Positions 1 to 6,682 of a stretch of 19,236 nucleotides of DNA are shown here, piece after piece. Source of the DNA: Gaoshiqia sp050298035. GTDB lineage: Bacteria > Bacteroidota > Bacteroidia > Bacteroidales > Prolixibacteraceae. The stretch is from assembly GCA_050298035.1 (NCBI GenBank), contig JBNKTK010000074.1:1-19236 (forward strand). The letters are read 5' to 3'. The notes under the pieces are model-generated. The model was not told the DNA's origin. It was given only the letters and a program-made list of their open reading frames with translations, and did no database searches. The translations under genes were made by a program, and so were the position numbers. The stretch's first letter is position 1. Each line of letters starts with the position of its first letter.

Positions 1-18
1 GAGTTGAAAAATCCTTTT

Positions 19-82
19 CCCTTGTTTTCTAATTCAAAACCCCCGTAGGCCAATCCAAAAGCAAACTGCTCCTCAAAACCCC
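19..82. repeat. Dispersed 64-nt repeat, copy 1
   Basis: This stretch is nearly the same as 2962-3024, with about five differences over 64 nt including one single-base gap. Read on the minus strand both copies could encode a GLAY-GFELENKG-like peptide, which is why a minus-strand open frame at 2937-3500 looks tempting. The flanks differ, so this is a dispersed intergenic repeat and not a duplicated gene. Confidence 0.8.
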
Positions 83-203
83 CCCCGCCATTCCGGTGCA
101 GTCCGGAATCTGTTGGCTGTCCTGAATTTCCAAATCATCAAACCCAACCTGTCACGTAACCACTGCCGGGGTTTTTAACCACCGACAGGGTTCTTTCGAT
201 GCC

Positions 204-229
204 CCGACAGTGGTTTTAAACCCTGTCGG
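204..229. repeat. Hairpin CCGACAG...CTGTCGG
   Basis: Perfect 7-bp arms (204-210 and 223-229) enclose a second inner inverted repeat GGTTT-T-AAACC, so nearly the whole element can fold. The preceding 158-190 stretch contains partial inverted copies of the same words, suggesting a nested or decayed tandem arrangement. Confidence 0.6.
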
Positions 230-377
230 AGGCTAACTAGATGACTCTGTCCCAACGAGGTAAAATATCAATAATCCGGATGGAGTTTTTGTATTTTCAA
301 CGGGTGTCGCGGTTTCCCAGTCTGCTGACAGTCAGGCGAACCGCGAAAAATGGACAGTTTTTTTCTGCCACAAAACG

Positions 378-410
378 CTGTCAGGTCCGTCAGTTGCCGG
401 ACACTGACAG
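378..410. repeat. Strong 12-bp bulged hairpin
   Basis: CTGTCAG (378-384) pairs with CTGACAG (404-410), and the adjoining GTCCG (385-389) pairs with CGGAC (398-402), leaving an 8-nt loop and a single bulged A. There is no T-run after it and no gene close by, so it fits a REP-type hairpin better than a terminator. Confidence 0.6.
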
Positions 411-728
411 GTTACTGTCCCTCAATTCCCTCGTCATTCCGACGCAGGAAGGAATCTGTGTCAATTCCTGAATAACTCGGGACGACTCCGAAGGAGTCAA
501 ATATCAATAACCCCGGGTGGAGTGAAACGCAACCCGGGGATGGCAAGTACGGGAGGAAACAAGGCGCAGCCACCCGACCTTGGCAATGGAATGCCTCAGT
601 TGGCATGCCTGCCCGGCCTTTTGACGGGCGCCGCATAGGAAAGCATTGTTTGGTCGGTTGATTTGTTGTTCGGAGGTTTTTTGAGAAAAAATAATTATTA
701 AATTGTCGACAAATTCGAGGTTGAACCA

Positions 729-2702
729 GTGCCGAAACTAATAACCAAAATAAGTCTCAAATTTATTACTTTCCCTTTTTTGCTTTTATGCTTTGCATGG
801 GCATACGGGCAGGAAATCCCGGATAGTATCCGGATCGAAATGTCCAAACTTAAGGACCGTGAAAAGGTTGACTTTCTTGGCAATTTATGCTGGAAGGTTC
901 GTGAATCAGATCGCGACCTTTCTCTTATATGTGGCCGTATGGCCGTTGAAATGTCAGATAGCTTGTGCCTCCTTGGCGAAGAAGCAAAATATTCCAATTT
1001 TCTGGGTACTACCCTCCTTTATTATCATTCCAAACCTACCGAGGCTTTAAAGTATTTGAACAGGGCTTTTGAAGTGGCTGTGGAAATACGTGACTCCGTT
1101 CAGATTGGTTATGCTTTCAATAATATGGGCGATGTATTCAGCCTGGTAGGCAATATCCCTTTGGCACAGGCTTATGCTGATAGTTCCCTGTATTATTTTG
1201 AACGGTTAAACAATGCGCAGGGAGTGGCTTATTCCTATATTAACCTGGGGAAGGTATTTCTTCAGAAAAAAGATTACCCGGAGGCATTGACCTATTATCA
1301 GAAAGCAATTGATTTATATCCTCGGCACCGGAGCGAGAGTATTGTTTCGACGTCGAATATTGGGATTGCCCATGTTTACAGAGAGATGGGTGACCTGGAC
1401 AAGGCCCTTGACTATTACCTGAAGGATTTGGGACTGACAAATCGCATGGGGGTAAAAACATTCCACGGCAGTACGCTTACCTGGATTGCCAATATTCAGG
1501 CAGAACAAGGGAAATATGCAGAGGCTCTTCAAAACTATAATCAAGCTATGAAGTTTTTCGACGAGCGGAACTACAGTTTGGGGATTGTAGATGTACACCT
1601 GGGGAAAGCTTTGGTTTTTGCCCGTTTGAAAAGGATAAACGATGGCAAGGCGGAACTTGAGCAGGCAACAACAACGGCCCGGGCGCTAAAACTACCTTCT
1701 ACAATTCTCGAAGTAGAAAAAAAGCGCTTGAAATTCTATGACATTCTTGGAGAAAAACCGGTCGGGAGTAAGCTGGTTGAGGACTTTGTTGCCGTATATG
1801 ACTCTATTCTGCTGGTACAACAGTATGAGACAATCGGCGAGATCAGGAAGAATAGCGAAGTGAACAAACATCTTCAACAGGTAGATACCAAATACAAGGA
1901 TAAGAAGAATGAGGCTTTTAATTTGTGGTTATTAGCTGCTTTTTCCGGTGTCCTGGTCATTCTTTTAGTTTACAGGTATTTTAAAGATTTACGCCTCAAC
2001 CGGGAGTTGAAAGCATTGATTGCCGGAAAAGACAAACTTTTCTCGATCATTTCTCACGATCTGAGAAACCCGTTTGTTGCCATTATTCAATATCTTGATT
2101 TGTTGAAATCGGGCTACCTGAACATCGATGAGCGACTTGATTTTATCAATCAGTTGGATCTGATCACTACCAATACTTATACGTTGCTGGATAACCTGCT
2201 CAATTTTTCAGCTTTCCGCACTGTAAAACCCAAATTGAGCCCGGGCAACATTAATCTGAATAAGTTGATGGAACTGGTTGAGGATACACTTCATGCTACC
2301 CTGGTACAAAAAAATATCAACATTGTCATGCAAACAGAGAACAAACAGGTGTTTGCTGACAAACGCATGTTGGAAGTGGTACTCCGAAACCTGGTTTCGA
2401 ATGCCGTAAAATACAGTCCGCACGATAAGTCAATCATTGTGAAATCAATTCAGCCGGATCATGAATATGTGATTGAAGTGATTGACTTTGGGATTGGGAT
2501 GACTAAGGAAGTTGCCCAAAAACTCTTCAACGATGTGTCTCCTGGATCCCGACCGGGGACAAATGGCGAAAGCGGCACCGGTATCGGGTTGCAGATTTGC
2601 CGCGAGTTTGTTGCCATGCACAACGGAAGGCTTACGGTAGATTCAGTTCCGGGGCAGGGCAGCACGTTCCGCATCCACCTCCCTCTTGAACCGGTTAAGT
2701 AA
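729..2702 (+). CDS. TPR-containing sensor histidine kinase, membrane-bound
   Basis: Predicted sensor kinase of 657 residues that autophosphorylates on histidine and should pass the phosphate to a separate response regulator. It starts with GTG; CGAGG at 716-720 is well spaced, and this start gives a clean signal peptide (residues 1-28, cut after WAYGQ). Residues about 60-340 are tetratricopeptide repeats that would lie in the periplasm as the sensory part. One membrane helix follows at about 398-417, then a HisKA dimerisation domain with the H-box SIISHDLRNPF (phospho-His about residue 443), and an ATPase domain with the N-box RNLVSNAVKY (about 553), G1 DFGIGM (about 586) and G2 GTGIGLQI (about 615). 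There is no fused receiver or output domain and no regulator gene nearby, so it is an orphan kinase here. The stimulus is unknown. Family call is firm. Confidence 0.93.
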   Translation: MPKLITKISLKFITFPFLLLCFAWAYGQEIPDSIRIEMSKLKDREKVDFLGNLCWKVRESDRDLSLICGRMAVEMSDSLCLLGEEAKYSNFLGTTLLYYHSKPTEALKYLNRAFEVAVEIRDSVQIGYAFNNMGDVFSLVGNIPLAQAYADSSLYYFERLNNAQGVAYSYINLGKVFLQKKDYPEALTYYQKAIDLYPRHRSESIVSTSNIGIAHVYREMGDLDKALDYYLKDLGLTNRMGVKTFHGSTLTWIANIQAEQGKYAEALQNYNQAMKFFDERNYSLGIVDVHLGKALVFARLKRINDGKAELEQATTTARALKLPSTILEVEKKRLKFYDILGEKPVGSKLVEDFVAVYDSILLVQQYETIGEIRKNSEVNKHLQQVDTKYKDKKNEAFNLWLLAAFSGVLVILLVYRYFKDLRLNRELKALIAGKDKLFSIISHDLRNPFVAIIQYLDLLKSGYLNIDERLDFINQLDLITTNTYTLLDNLLNFSAFRTVKPKLSPGNINLNKLMELVEDTLHATLVQKNINIVMQTENKQVFADKRMLEVVLRNLVSNAVKYSPHDKSIIVKSIQPDHEYVIEVIDFGIGMTKEVAQKLFNDVSPGSRPGTNGESGTGIGLQICREFVAMHNGRLTVDSVPGQGSTFRIHLPLEPVK

Positions 2703-2724
2703 AACTTCACCCTTGTTAAAAACG

Positions 2725-2740
2725 GGAAAACGGTTTTTCC
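2725..2740 (+). terminator. Possible weak terminator after the kinase
   Basis: GGAAAA (2725-2730), loop CGGT, TTTTCC (2735-2740), 22 nt after the kinase stop codon. The stem is short and AT-rich and no proper T-run follows, so this is only a candidate. Confidence 0.25.
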
Positions 2741-2779
2741 TTCCAAACGCTCGTATGTTTGTTGTCCTTCCGGATCGGA

Positions 2780-2842
2780 TTTACTTTTTGTCTTCCTGCC
2801 CGGCTGTCGAGACATCGGTCAGACGGGAACACAAAAAGTAAA
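2780..2842. repeat. 12-bp inverted repeat with 39-nt spacer
   Basis: TTTACTTTTTGT at 2780-2791 is exactly inverted as ACAAAAAGTAAA at 2831-2842. The right arm is followed by CAAAAAAGTCAAGGCTGACG, a wording I associate with frequent intergenic repeats of marine Bacteroidota (from memory, not checked). It could be a REP-like element or a decayed small mobile unit. Confidence 0.6.
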
Positions 2843-2961
2843 CAAAAAAGTCAAGGCTGACGAGCCTTTTGAAAGAAAACTACGGATTGAAAATACCACG
2901 CAATCCAACTCGTCGTTCCTCCTCAAACAGGATTGCTTACCAGTCCCTTTGCATATTTTCG

Positions 2962-3024
2962 CCCTTGTTTTCTAATTCAAAACCCTCGTAGGCCAATCCC
3001 AAAGCAAACTGCCCCTTAAACCCC
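2962..3024. repeat. Dispersed 63-nt repeat, copy 2
   Basis: Second copy of the element at 19-82, at about 92 percent identity by eye, in the same orientation. The two copies bracket the histidine kinase gene and its flanks at a distance of about 2.9 kb. Confidence 0.8.
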
Positions 3025-3099
3025 GGCCATCGCCTGTCGGCGAAACTGGAACTTGGATTGCTAAATTGCAAAGGAGATGTAAGCTGGGATAGCCCGGGT

Positions 3100-3120
3100 A
3101 TCGCGGTTGAAAACCGCGAT
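3100..3120. repeat. Perfect 9-bp stem hairpin
   Basis: ATCGCGGTT-GAA-AACCGCGAT is a perfect hairpin with a 3-nt loop. Its arms share TCGCGGTT/AACCGCGA with the looser inverted repeat at 307-346, so both probably belong to one repeat family. No T-run follows. Confidence 0.65.
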
Positions 3121-3303
3121 AAAATCGCTGAATTATTCTCAACTGTATTTGTCACCTTTCCCTGATCAGAATTTTTTCTACTAAAAAAGTAGGGTAACGG
3201 CGGATGCATCAGGATATAGAGCAAAGAACAATCAATTAAATAACGCATGTGCTGCCCGTGGGGGGAGGAAAAACTGATACGGGGCACATTAAAAAACAGG
3301 ATT

Positions 3304-3750
3304 ATGAGAAGGAAGATTGCAATGATGATTTTGCTGACAATTGGAATATCAGCATCGGTAATGGCACAAGACTGGCTGACGAGCCTGGAGCAGGCACAAA
3401 CGAAAGCGAAGACAACAAACCGGAATATTCTGCTGGTTTTTTCCGGTTCCGACTGGTGTGTCCCTTGCATGAAACTCGAAAAGAATATCTGGGAATCCAA
3501 CGAATTTAAAACCTTTTCAAAAGATCATTTTGTTTTGCTGAAGGCTGAATTCGTGAAACAAAAAAAGAATAAGCTAAGCGAAGAGCAGCAGTCATACAAT
3601 GAAAAACTTGCCGAAAAATATAATCCGCAGGGCTATTTTCCGCTTGTTGTTTTGCTCGACAAAGAAGGAAAAGTAATTGGCAACACGGGCTATAAAAATG
3701 TGACCCCGTCGGAATACATCAGGCAACTGGAAAACTTAGAGCATCTGTAA
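3304..3750 (+). CDS. Exported thioredoxin-family protein (CVPC)
   Basis: Periplasmic thiol-disulfide protein of 148 residues, counting from the ATG at 3304. This start puts a signal peptide (MRRKIAMM, hydrophobic core, cut after VMAQ) at the N-terminus; the in-frame ATG at 3247 would add 19 non-signal residues and is less likely. The active site is DWCVPC (Cys52 and Cys55) in the Thioredoxin_7-like context FSGSDWC, and the cis-proline is seen in GYFPLVV (Pro113). It is the first gene of a four-gene operon with apbE, DUF4266 and DUF3570 genes; only one base lies between its stop and the apbE ATG. It may reduce or protect cysteines of a partner in the operon, the CxC tail of the DUF4266 lipoprotein being an obvious candidate. 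That role is an inference. Confidence 0.88.
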   Translation: MRRKIAMMILLTIGISASVMAQDWLTSLEQAQTKAKTTNRNILLVFSGSDWCVPCMKLEKNIWESNEFKTFSKDHFVLLKAEFVKQKKNKLSEEQQSYNEKLAEKYNPQGYFPLVVLLDKEGKVIGNTGYKNVTPSEYIRQLENLEHL

Positions 3751-3751
3751 T

Positions 3752-4738
3752 ATGAAGCTATTCACCCTGATTTTGCTGATGACCTTTGCCTTTCAGGCTT
3801 TTTCGCTTGAAACCTACGAGCGTACCCTGAAGCTGATGGGATCGCGCTACGAGATTACGGTTGTTGCCGGTAATGAAGAAGAAGGCAACCGGTACATCAA
3901 TATGGCTGTGGATGAAATCAGCCGGATTGAGAAGATCATTTCGTCGTGGGACCCAAACTCGCAAACATCACAAGTCAATGCAAACGCGGGAATTGCCCCG
4001 GTGAAAGTCGATCCGGAACTTTTTCACCTGGTTGAACGTGCCCTGCAAATCTCGAAAGTTACCGATGGCGCTTTTGATATTTCGTACGCCGCCATGGACA
4101 AAATCTGGACGTTCGACGGGACGTTGCAGGAAATGCCCGATGAAGCTGTCATCCGGCAATCGGTGGCGAAAGTCGGGTACAAAAACATCATTCTTGATAA
4201 AGAAAAAGGTACGGTTTTTTTGAAACTGACGGGCATGAAAATCGGGTTTGGCGCTATTGGTAAAGGCTACTCGGCCGATAAAGCCAAGAAGCTGCTGATG
4301 GATGCCGGCGTTCCGGCCGGGATGATCAACGCTTCGGGCGACCTGAACTGCTGGGGGGCAAGACCTGATGGTACTCCCTGGTTGGTTGGCATTACCAATC
4401 CGATGAACAAAAACAATGTCTTTTCCTGGTTCCCGATCCGAAACAGTGCCGTGGTTACTTCGGGCGACTACGAGAAGTTTGTGATGCTCAACGGGAAACG
4501 GTATGCGCACATTATCGACCCGCGCACCGGCATCCCTGCATCGGGGCTGACAAGTGTGACCATTTTTGCGCCTAATGCCGAATTGGCCGATGCCCTGGCT
4601 ACCTCGGTTTTTGTGATGGGGAAAGATACGGGGATTGACATGGTCAACCAGCTAAAAGGAATTGAATGTATTGTGGTTGACGATGAGGGAAAGATTTGGT
4701 ATTCAGAAAATATAGAACGAAACACAGCACAAAAATGA
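3752..4738 (+). CDS. apbE: ApbE family FAD:protein FMN transferase, exported
   Basis: Enzyme that moves FMN from FAD onto a Ser/Thr of a target protein outside the cytoplasm, using Mg2+. The protein has 328 residues, the usual ApbE length, with a cleavable signal peptide (residues 1-18, no lipobox cysteine, unlike many ApbE lipoproteins). Typical family blocks are visible: MGSRYEI at 29-35, SSWDPNSQTSQVN (64-76), FDISYAAMDKIW (108-119), IGFGAIGKGYSADKA (164-178), INASGDLNCWG, HIIDPRTGIP (253-262), and the metal-site region AELADALATS with Asp280 and Thr284. It starts one base after the thioredoxin stop and overlaps the DUF4266 start by ATGA, so translation is probably coupled. No classical flavinylated protein (NqrC, RnfG, FMN_bind) is in the window, so the target is open; see the DGTTS motif in the DUF3570 gene. 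Confidence 0.95.
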   Translation: MKLFTLILLMTFAFQAFSLETYERTLKLMGSRYEITVVAGNEEEGNRYINMAVDEISRIEKIISSWDPNSQTSQVNANAGIAPVKVDPELFHLVERALQISKVTDGAFDISYAAMDKIWTFDGTLQEMPDEAVIRQSVAKVGYKNIILDKEKGTVFLKLTGMKIGFGAIGKGYSADKAKKLLMDAGVPAGMINASGDLNCWGARPDGTPWLVGITNPMNKNNVFSWFPIRNSAVVTSGDYEKFVMLNGKRYAHIIDPRTGIPASGLTSVTIFAPNAELADALATSVFVMGKDTGIDMVNQLKGIECIVVDDEGKIWYSENIERNTAQK

Positions 4739-4944
4739 AGAAGTTAATTTTCGCGGGTTTGGTTTTGCTGGGACTTGGTTCGTGCAAGGCTGTGAAAGAA
4801 TATGAAAAGGTTTACATCAACGATCCGAACATGAAGCTCGGGGCCGCCTCAAACGAACGGTTTGAACTAAACTTTCAGGTCTATCGTGAAGCTGCCTCGG
4901 GTGCTAACGGAGGAAAATCGGGAGGTGGATGTGGTTGTAATTGA
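4735..4944 (+). CDS. DUF4266 lipoprotein with C-terminal CxC tail
   Basis: Very small lipoprotein of 69 residues. The ATG at 4735 is chosen because it overlaps the apbE stop (ATGA) and gives a correct lipoprotein signal, MKKLIFAGLVLLGLGSC, with the lipidated cysteine at residue 17. The mature part is only about 53 residues: a charged stretch KAVKEYEKVYINDPNMKL, a short central part, and a glycine-rich end SGANGGKSGGGCGCN carrying Cys66 and Cys68. I recognise it as DUF4266 from the YEKVYINDPNM-type core and its place between apbE and a DUF3570 gene. Its function is not known. The CxC tail could bind a metal, form a disulfide handled by the thioredoxin-like neighbour, or carry a modification; it has no threonine, so it is not a standard ApbE target. 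Confidence 0.88.
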   Translation: MKKLIFAGLVLLGLGSCKAVKEYEKVYINDPNMKLGAASNERFELNFQVYREAASGANGGKSGGGCGCN

Positions 4945-4951
4945 GAATGCT

Positions 4952-6436
4952 ATGAAGAGAATCTTCTTACTGACACTGCTCTTCTCTGGGCTTTGTGCAA
5001 CAGCCCAGACAGATAACAGCGGCGATAATGCCTATAAAAAGCGGGTACTGGAAACACCGGAAGTGGAAATGCTAATGAGTTTATATAATCAACAGGGAGA
5101 CCACTCGGCCGTGGGCGGTGGTGTTGGCGATGAGGCCATTACCGATGGGACAACCTCCATTGTGGTGACACTGCCGCTGAGTGATGACGATGTGCTGACC
5201 ATTGATGCCGGCCTGTCCGCCTATACTTCTGCATCTTCCAGTAATATCAACCCGTTTCACAATTCGGGCGCCTCCTCGGGCTCGGGTGATGATGATGATG
5301 ATGATGACTTTGCCCGCTCGGGTGCATCAAGAGGCTCTGCCCGTAATCCGGTAAGCGTGCCCGGAGAAACAACCGGGACACCCTGGCTGGCTACCAGTGG
5401 CGCATCGAGGCACGATATGCTGAAAAGTATTAGCCTGGATTACAGCCACAGTTCCGATAGCCGGAACTTCATCTGGGGCGTGCATGGTGCAGCCACCAAG
5501 GAATTCGATTATCATTCCTTTGGTTTTGGAGGGAGTGTGGCCGGGCTTTTCTTCGAAAAGAATACGGAAATCAACCTGAAAACACAAGTTTACCTCGATC
5601 AGTGGAAACCGGTTTATCCGACCGAGTTGCATGAATACCTGACTTACGGGAACAATTTCCTGAGCCAGGGCTATTTCAACGGGGTAACGGTTATCAACGA
5701 GAGTGGGAATGCCACGACTGCCTATCGGCCGGACCTGTTTTCGGCCTGGACAAACAAAAACCGGAATTCCTACTCGGCAACGCTTACCTTGTCGCAAATA
5801 ATCTCGAAACGCTTGCAGGCATCGGTTTTCTTCGATGTGATTTACCAGGAAGGACTTTTAAGTACGCCATATCATAGGATTTACTTTGCCGATTTGCCAA
5901 ACTATTATATTGGCACGGCGAGTGATATTTCCCATTACACAACACGACAAAATACGGGTGTCTATCAATTGGCCGATAATGTGGAACATTTGCCGGGCAC
6001 CCGTTTTAAAACGCCCTTTGGCGCACGGGTGAACTATTATGTGAGTGAGTTTTTGAAGGTTCGGACGTATTACCGGTATTATACCGATGATTGGGGGATT
6101 GCCTCGCATACAGGCAGCATTGAATTGCCGGTAAGCTTGTCGCAAAGTATAACGCTCAGCCCTACATTCCGGTATTCTGAACAAACAGCTGCGACTTATT
6201 TTGCGCCTTACGAAACGCATCTGTCAACGGAAAAATATTTCACCTCCGACTACGATTTGGCTGCCTTGCACAGCACGCAGTGGGGAATGGCTTTCAATTA
6301 CACGGATATTTTCTCGGAACGAAAACTGTTTAAAATGGGTTTGAAAAATATAGGCTTGCGCTTTAGTCATTACGGCCGGAGCGACGGGCTAAAGGCAAAT
6401 ATTATCTCATTCAGTATAAAGTGTGCGGTAGAATAG
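4952..6436 (+). CDS. DUF3570 outer-membrane beta-barrel protein
   Basis: Predicted outer-membrane barrel of 494 residues. The start at 4952 gives the signal peptide MKRIFLLTLLFSGLCATAQ and lies 7 nt after the DUF4266 stop; the longer open frame from 4886 overlaps that gene and has no signal. The N-terminal part has the DUF3570-like order VEMLMSLYNQQGD, GGGVGDEAITD, then strands alternating aromatic and polar residues to the C-terminus, including YFTSDYDLAAL. Two details stand out: a low-complexity insert at 104-130 with seven consecutive aspartates (113-119, six GAT then GAC) flanked by SGAS repeats, and DGTTS at 65-69, which partly fits the Asp-x-x-Thr-Ser/Gly core of ApbE targets. It is the last gene of the thioredoxin/apbE operon. 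Its substrate is unknown. Confidence 0.88.
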   Translation: MKRIFLLTLLFSGLCATAQTDNSGDNAYKKRVLETPEVEMLMSLYNQQGDHSAVGGGVGDEAITDGTTSIVVTLPLSDDDVLTIDAGLSAYTSASSSNINPFHNSGASSGSGDDDDDDDFARSGASRGSARNPVSVPGETTGTPWLATSGASRHDMLKSISLDYSHSSDSRNFIWGVHGAATKEFDYHSFGFGGSVAGLFFEKNTEINLKTQVYLDQWKPVYPTELHEYLTYGNNFLSQGYFNGVTVINESGNATTAYRPDLFSAWTNKNRNSYSATLTLSQIISKRLQASVFFDVIYQEGLLSTPYHRIYFADLPNYYIGTASDISHYTTRQNTGVYQLADNVEHLPGTRFKTPFGARVNYYVSEFLKVRTYYRYYTDDWGIASHTGSIELPVSLSQSITLSPTFRYSEQTAATYFAPYETHLSTEKYFTSDYDLAALHSTQWGMAFNYTDIFSERKLFKMGLKNIGLRFSHYGRSDGLKANIISFSIKCAVE

Positions 6437-6441
6437 CGAGG

Positions 6442-6467
6442 GTGTATCAGTTGGGATACTGATACAC
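6442..6467. repeat. 9-bp inverted repeat after the DUF3570 gene
   Basis: GTGTATCAG (6442-6450) and CTGATACAC (6459-6467) are perfect arms round an 8-nt loop, 5 nt past the stop codon. The T-run after it is poor, and the stronger terminator lies 28 nt further on; this one may stabilise the mRNA end or help termination. Confidence 0.5.
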
Positions 6468-6494
6468 GTATTGAGTTTTCTTTGGATTTATCGA

Positions 6495-6540
6495 AGCGGG
6501 GCCTGTTTGCAATCAATTTGGCAAATGGCTCCGCTTTTCT
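6495..6540 (+). terminator. Rho-independent terminator of the apbE operon
   Basis: AGCGGGGCC (6495-6503) pairs with GGCTCCGCT (6527-6535), allowing one G-T pair; inside it TTTGC pairs with GCAAA, giving a long stem with a small bulge. TTTTCTTATTT follows. This marks the end of the four-gene operon. Confidence 0.8.
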
Positions 6541-6622
6541 TATTTCCCATTGATTTTAAAGCCTTTGTTCAATTTTTTTGTGTGGATATGAAAATTCTTT
6601 AAGAAACGGGGTAGGGTATAAT

Positions 6623-6655
6623 TAACTTTCTCAGGATATGATTTAGAGAAAGTTA
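6623..6655. promoter_or_regulatory. Perfect 10-bp inverted repeat upstream of the lipoprotein gene
   Basis: TAACTTTCTC (6623-6632) and GAGAAAGTTA (6646-6655) are exact inverted arms with a 13-nt spacer, 27 nt before the lipoprotein start codon. No T-run follows, so it is more likely an operator or a leader hairpin than a terminator. The inverted repeat before the sigma-factor gene has the same spacer length. Confidence 0.55.
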
Positions 6656-6682
6656 CCGTTATATACCTAAAATGAAGAAAAT

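Larger units (their letters stand above)
1..728. repeat. Gene-free block of hairpin-forming REP-like repeats
   Basis: No convincing gene is seen here; the short open frames lack domain-like sequence and run through repeats. The block instead holds a series of inverted repeats: 90-109 (arms ATTCCGG/CCGGAAT), 158-171 with 202-215 (one mismatch), 204-229 (CCGACAG/CTGTCGG plus inner GGTTT/AAACC), 307-314 with 339-346 (TCGCGGTT/AACCGCGA), 378-410 (CTGTCAG+GTCCG pairing with CGGAC+CTGACAG), 484-498 (GACTCC/GGAGTC) and 511-539 (CCCCGGGT/ACCCGGGG). Some units recur in diverged form inside the block: 88-113 resembles 433-460, and about 257-285 resembles about 495-522. It is probably an array of extragenic repeats, but genome-wide copy number cannot be judged from one window. 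Confidence 0.7.
2703..3303. other. Intergenic block with repeats and hairpins, no gene
   Basis: The 600 nt between the kinase and the thioredoxin operon contain no convincing coding sequence. They hold a 12-bp inverted repeat at 2780-2842, the second copy of the dispersed repeat at 2962-3024, a perfect hairpin at 3100-3120 and a small CTACT/AGTAG hairpin at 3178-3192. The minus-strand open frame 2937-3500 spans repeat DNA and then overlaps the thioredoxin gene antisense, so I treat it as spurious. The promoter for the downstream operon must lie here, but no perfect TAnnTTTG box was found. Confidence 0.6.

Noticed and set aside
241..471. Plus-strand open frame of 76 codons in the first intergenic block
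   Set aside because: It crosses several inverted repeats, has no ribosome-binding site and reads as low-quality sequence.
2937..3500. Minus-strand open frame of 187 codons
   Set aside because: It runs through the dispersed repeat and then antisense across the signal peptide and active-site region of the thioredoxin-like gene; no domain is visible.
3968..4510. Minus-strand open frame of 180 codons inside apbE
   Set aside because: It is antisense to conserved ApbE motifs and has no recognisable protein features; a shadow of a real gene.
4886..4951. Upstream extension of the DUF3570 gene
   Set aside because: It overlaps the DUF4266 gene and would bury the signal peptide; the ATG at 4952 gives a normal exported N-terminus.
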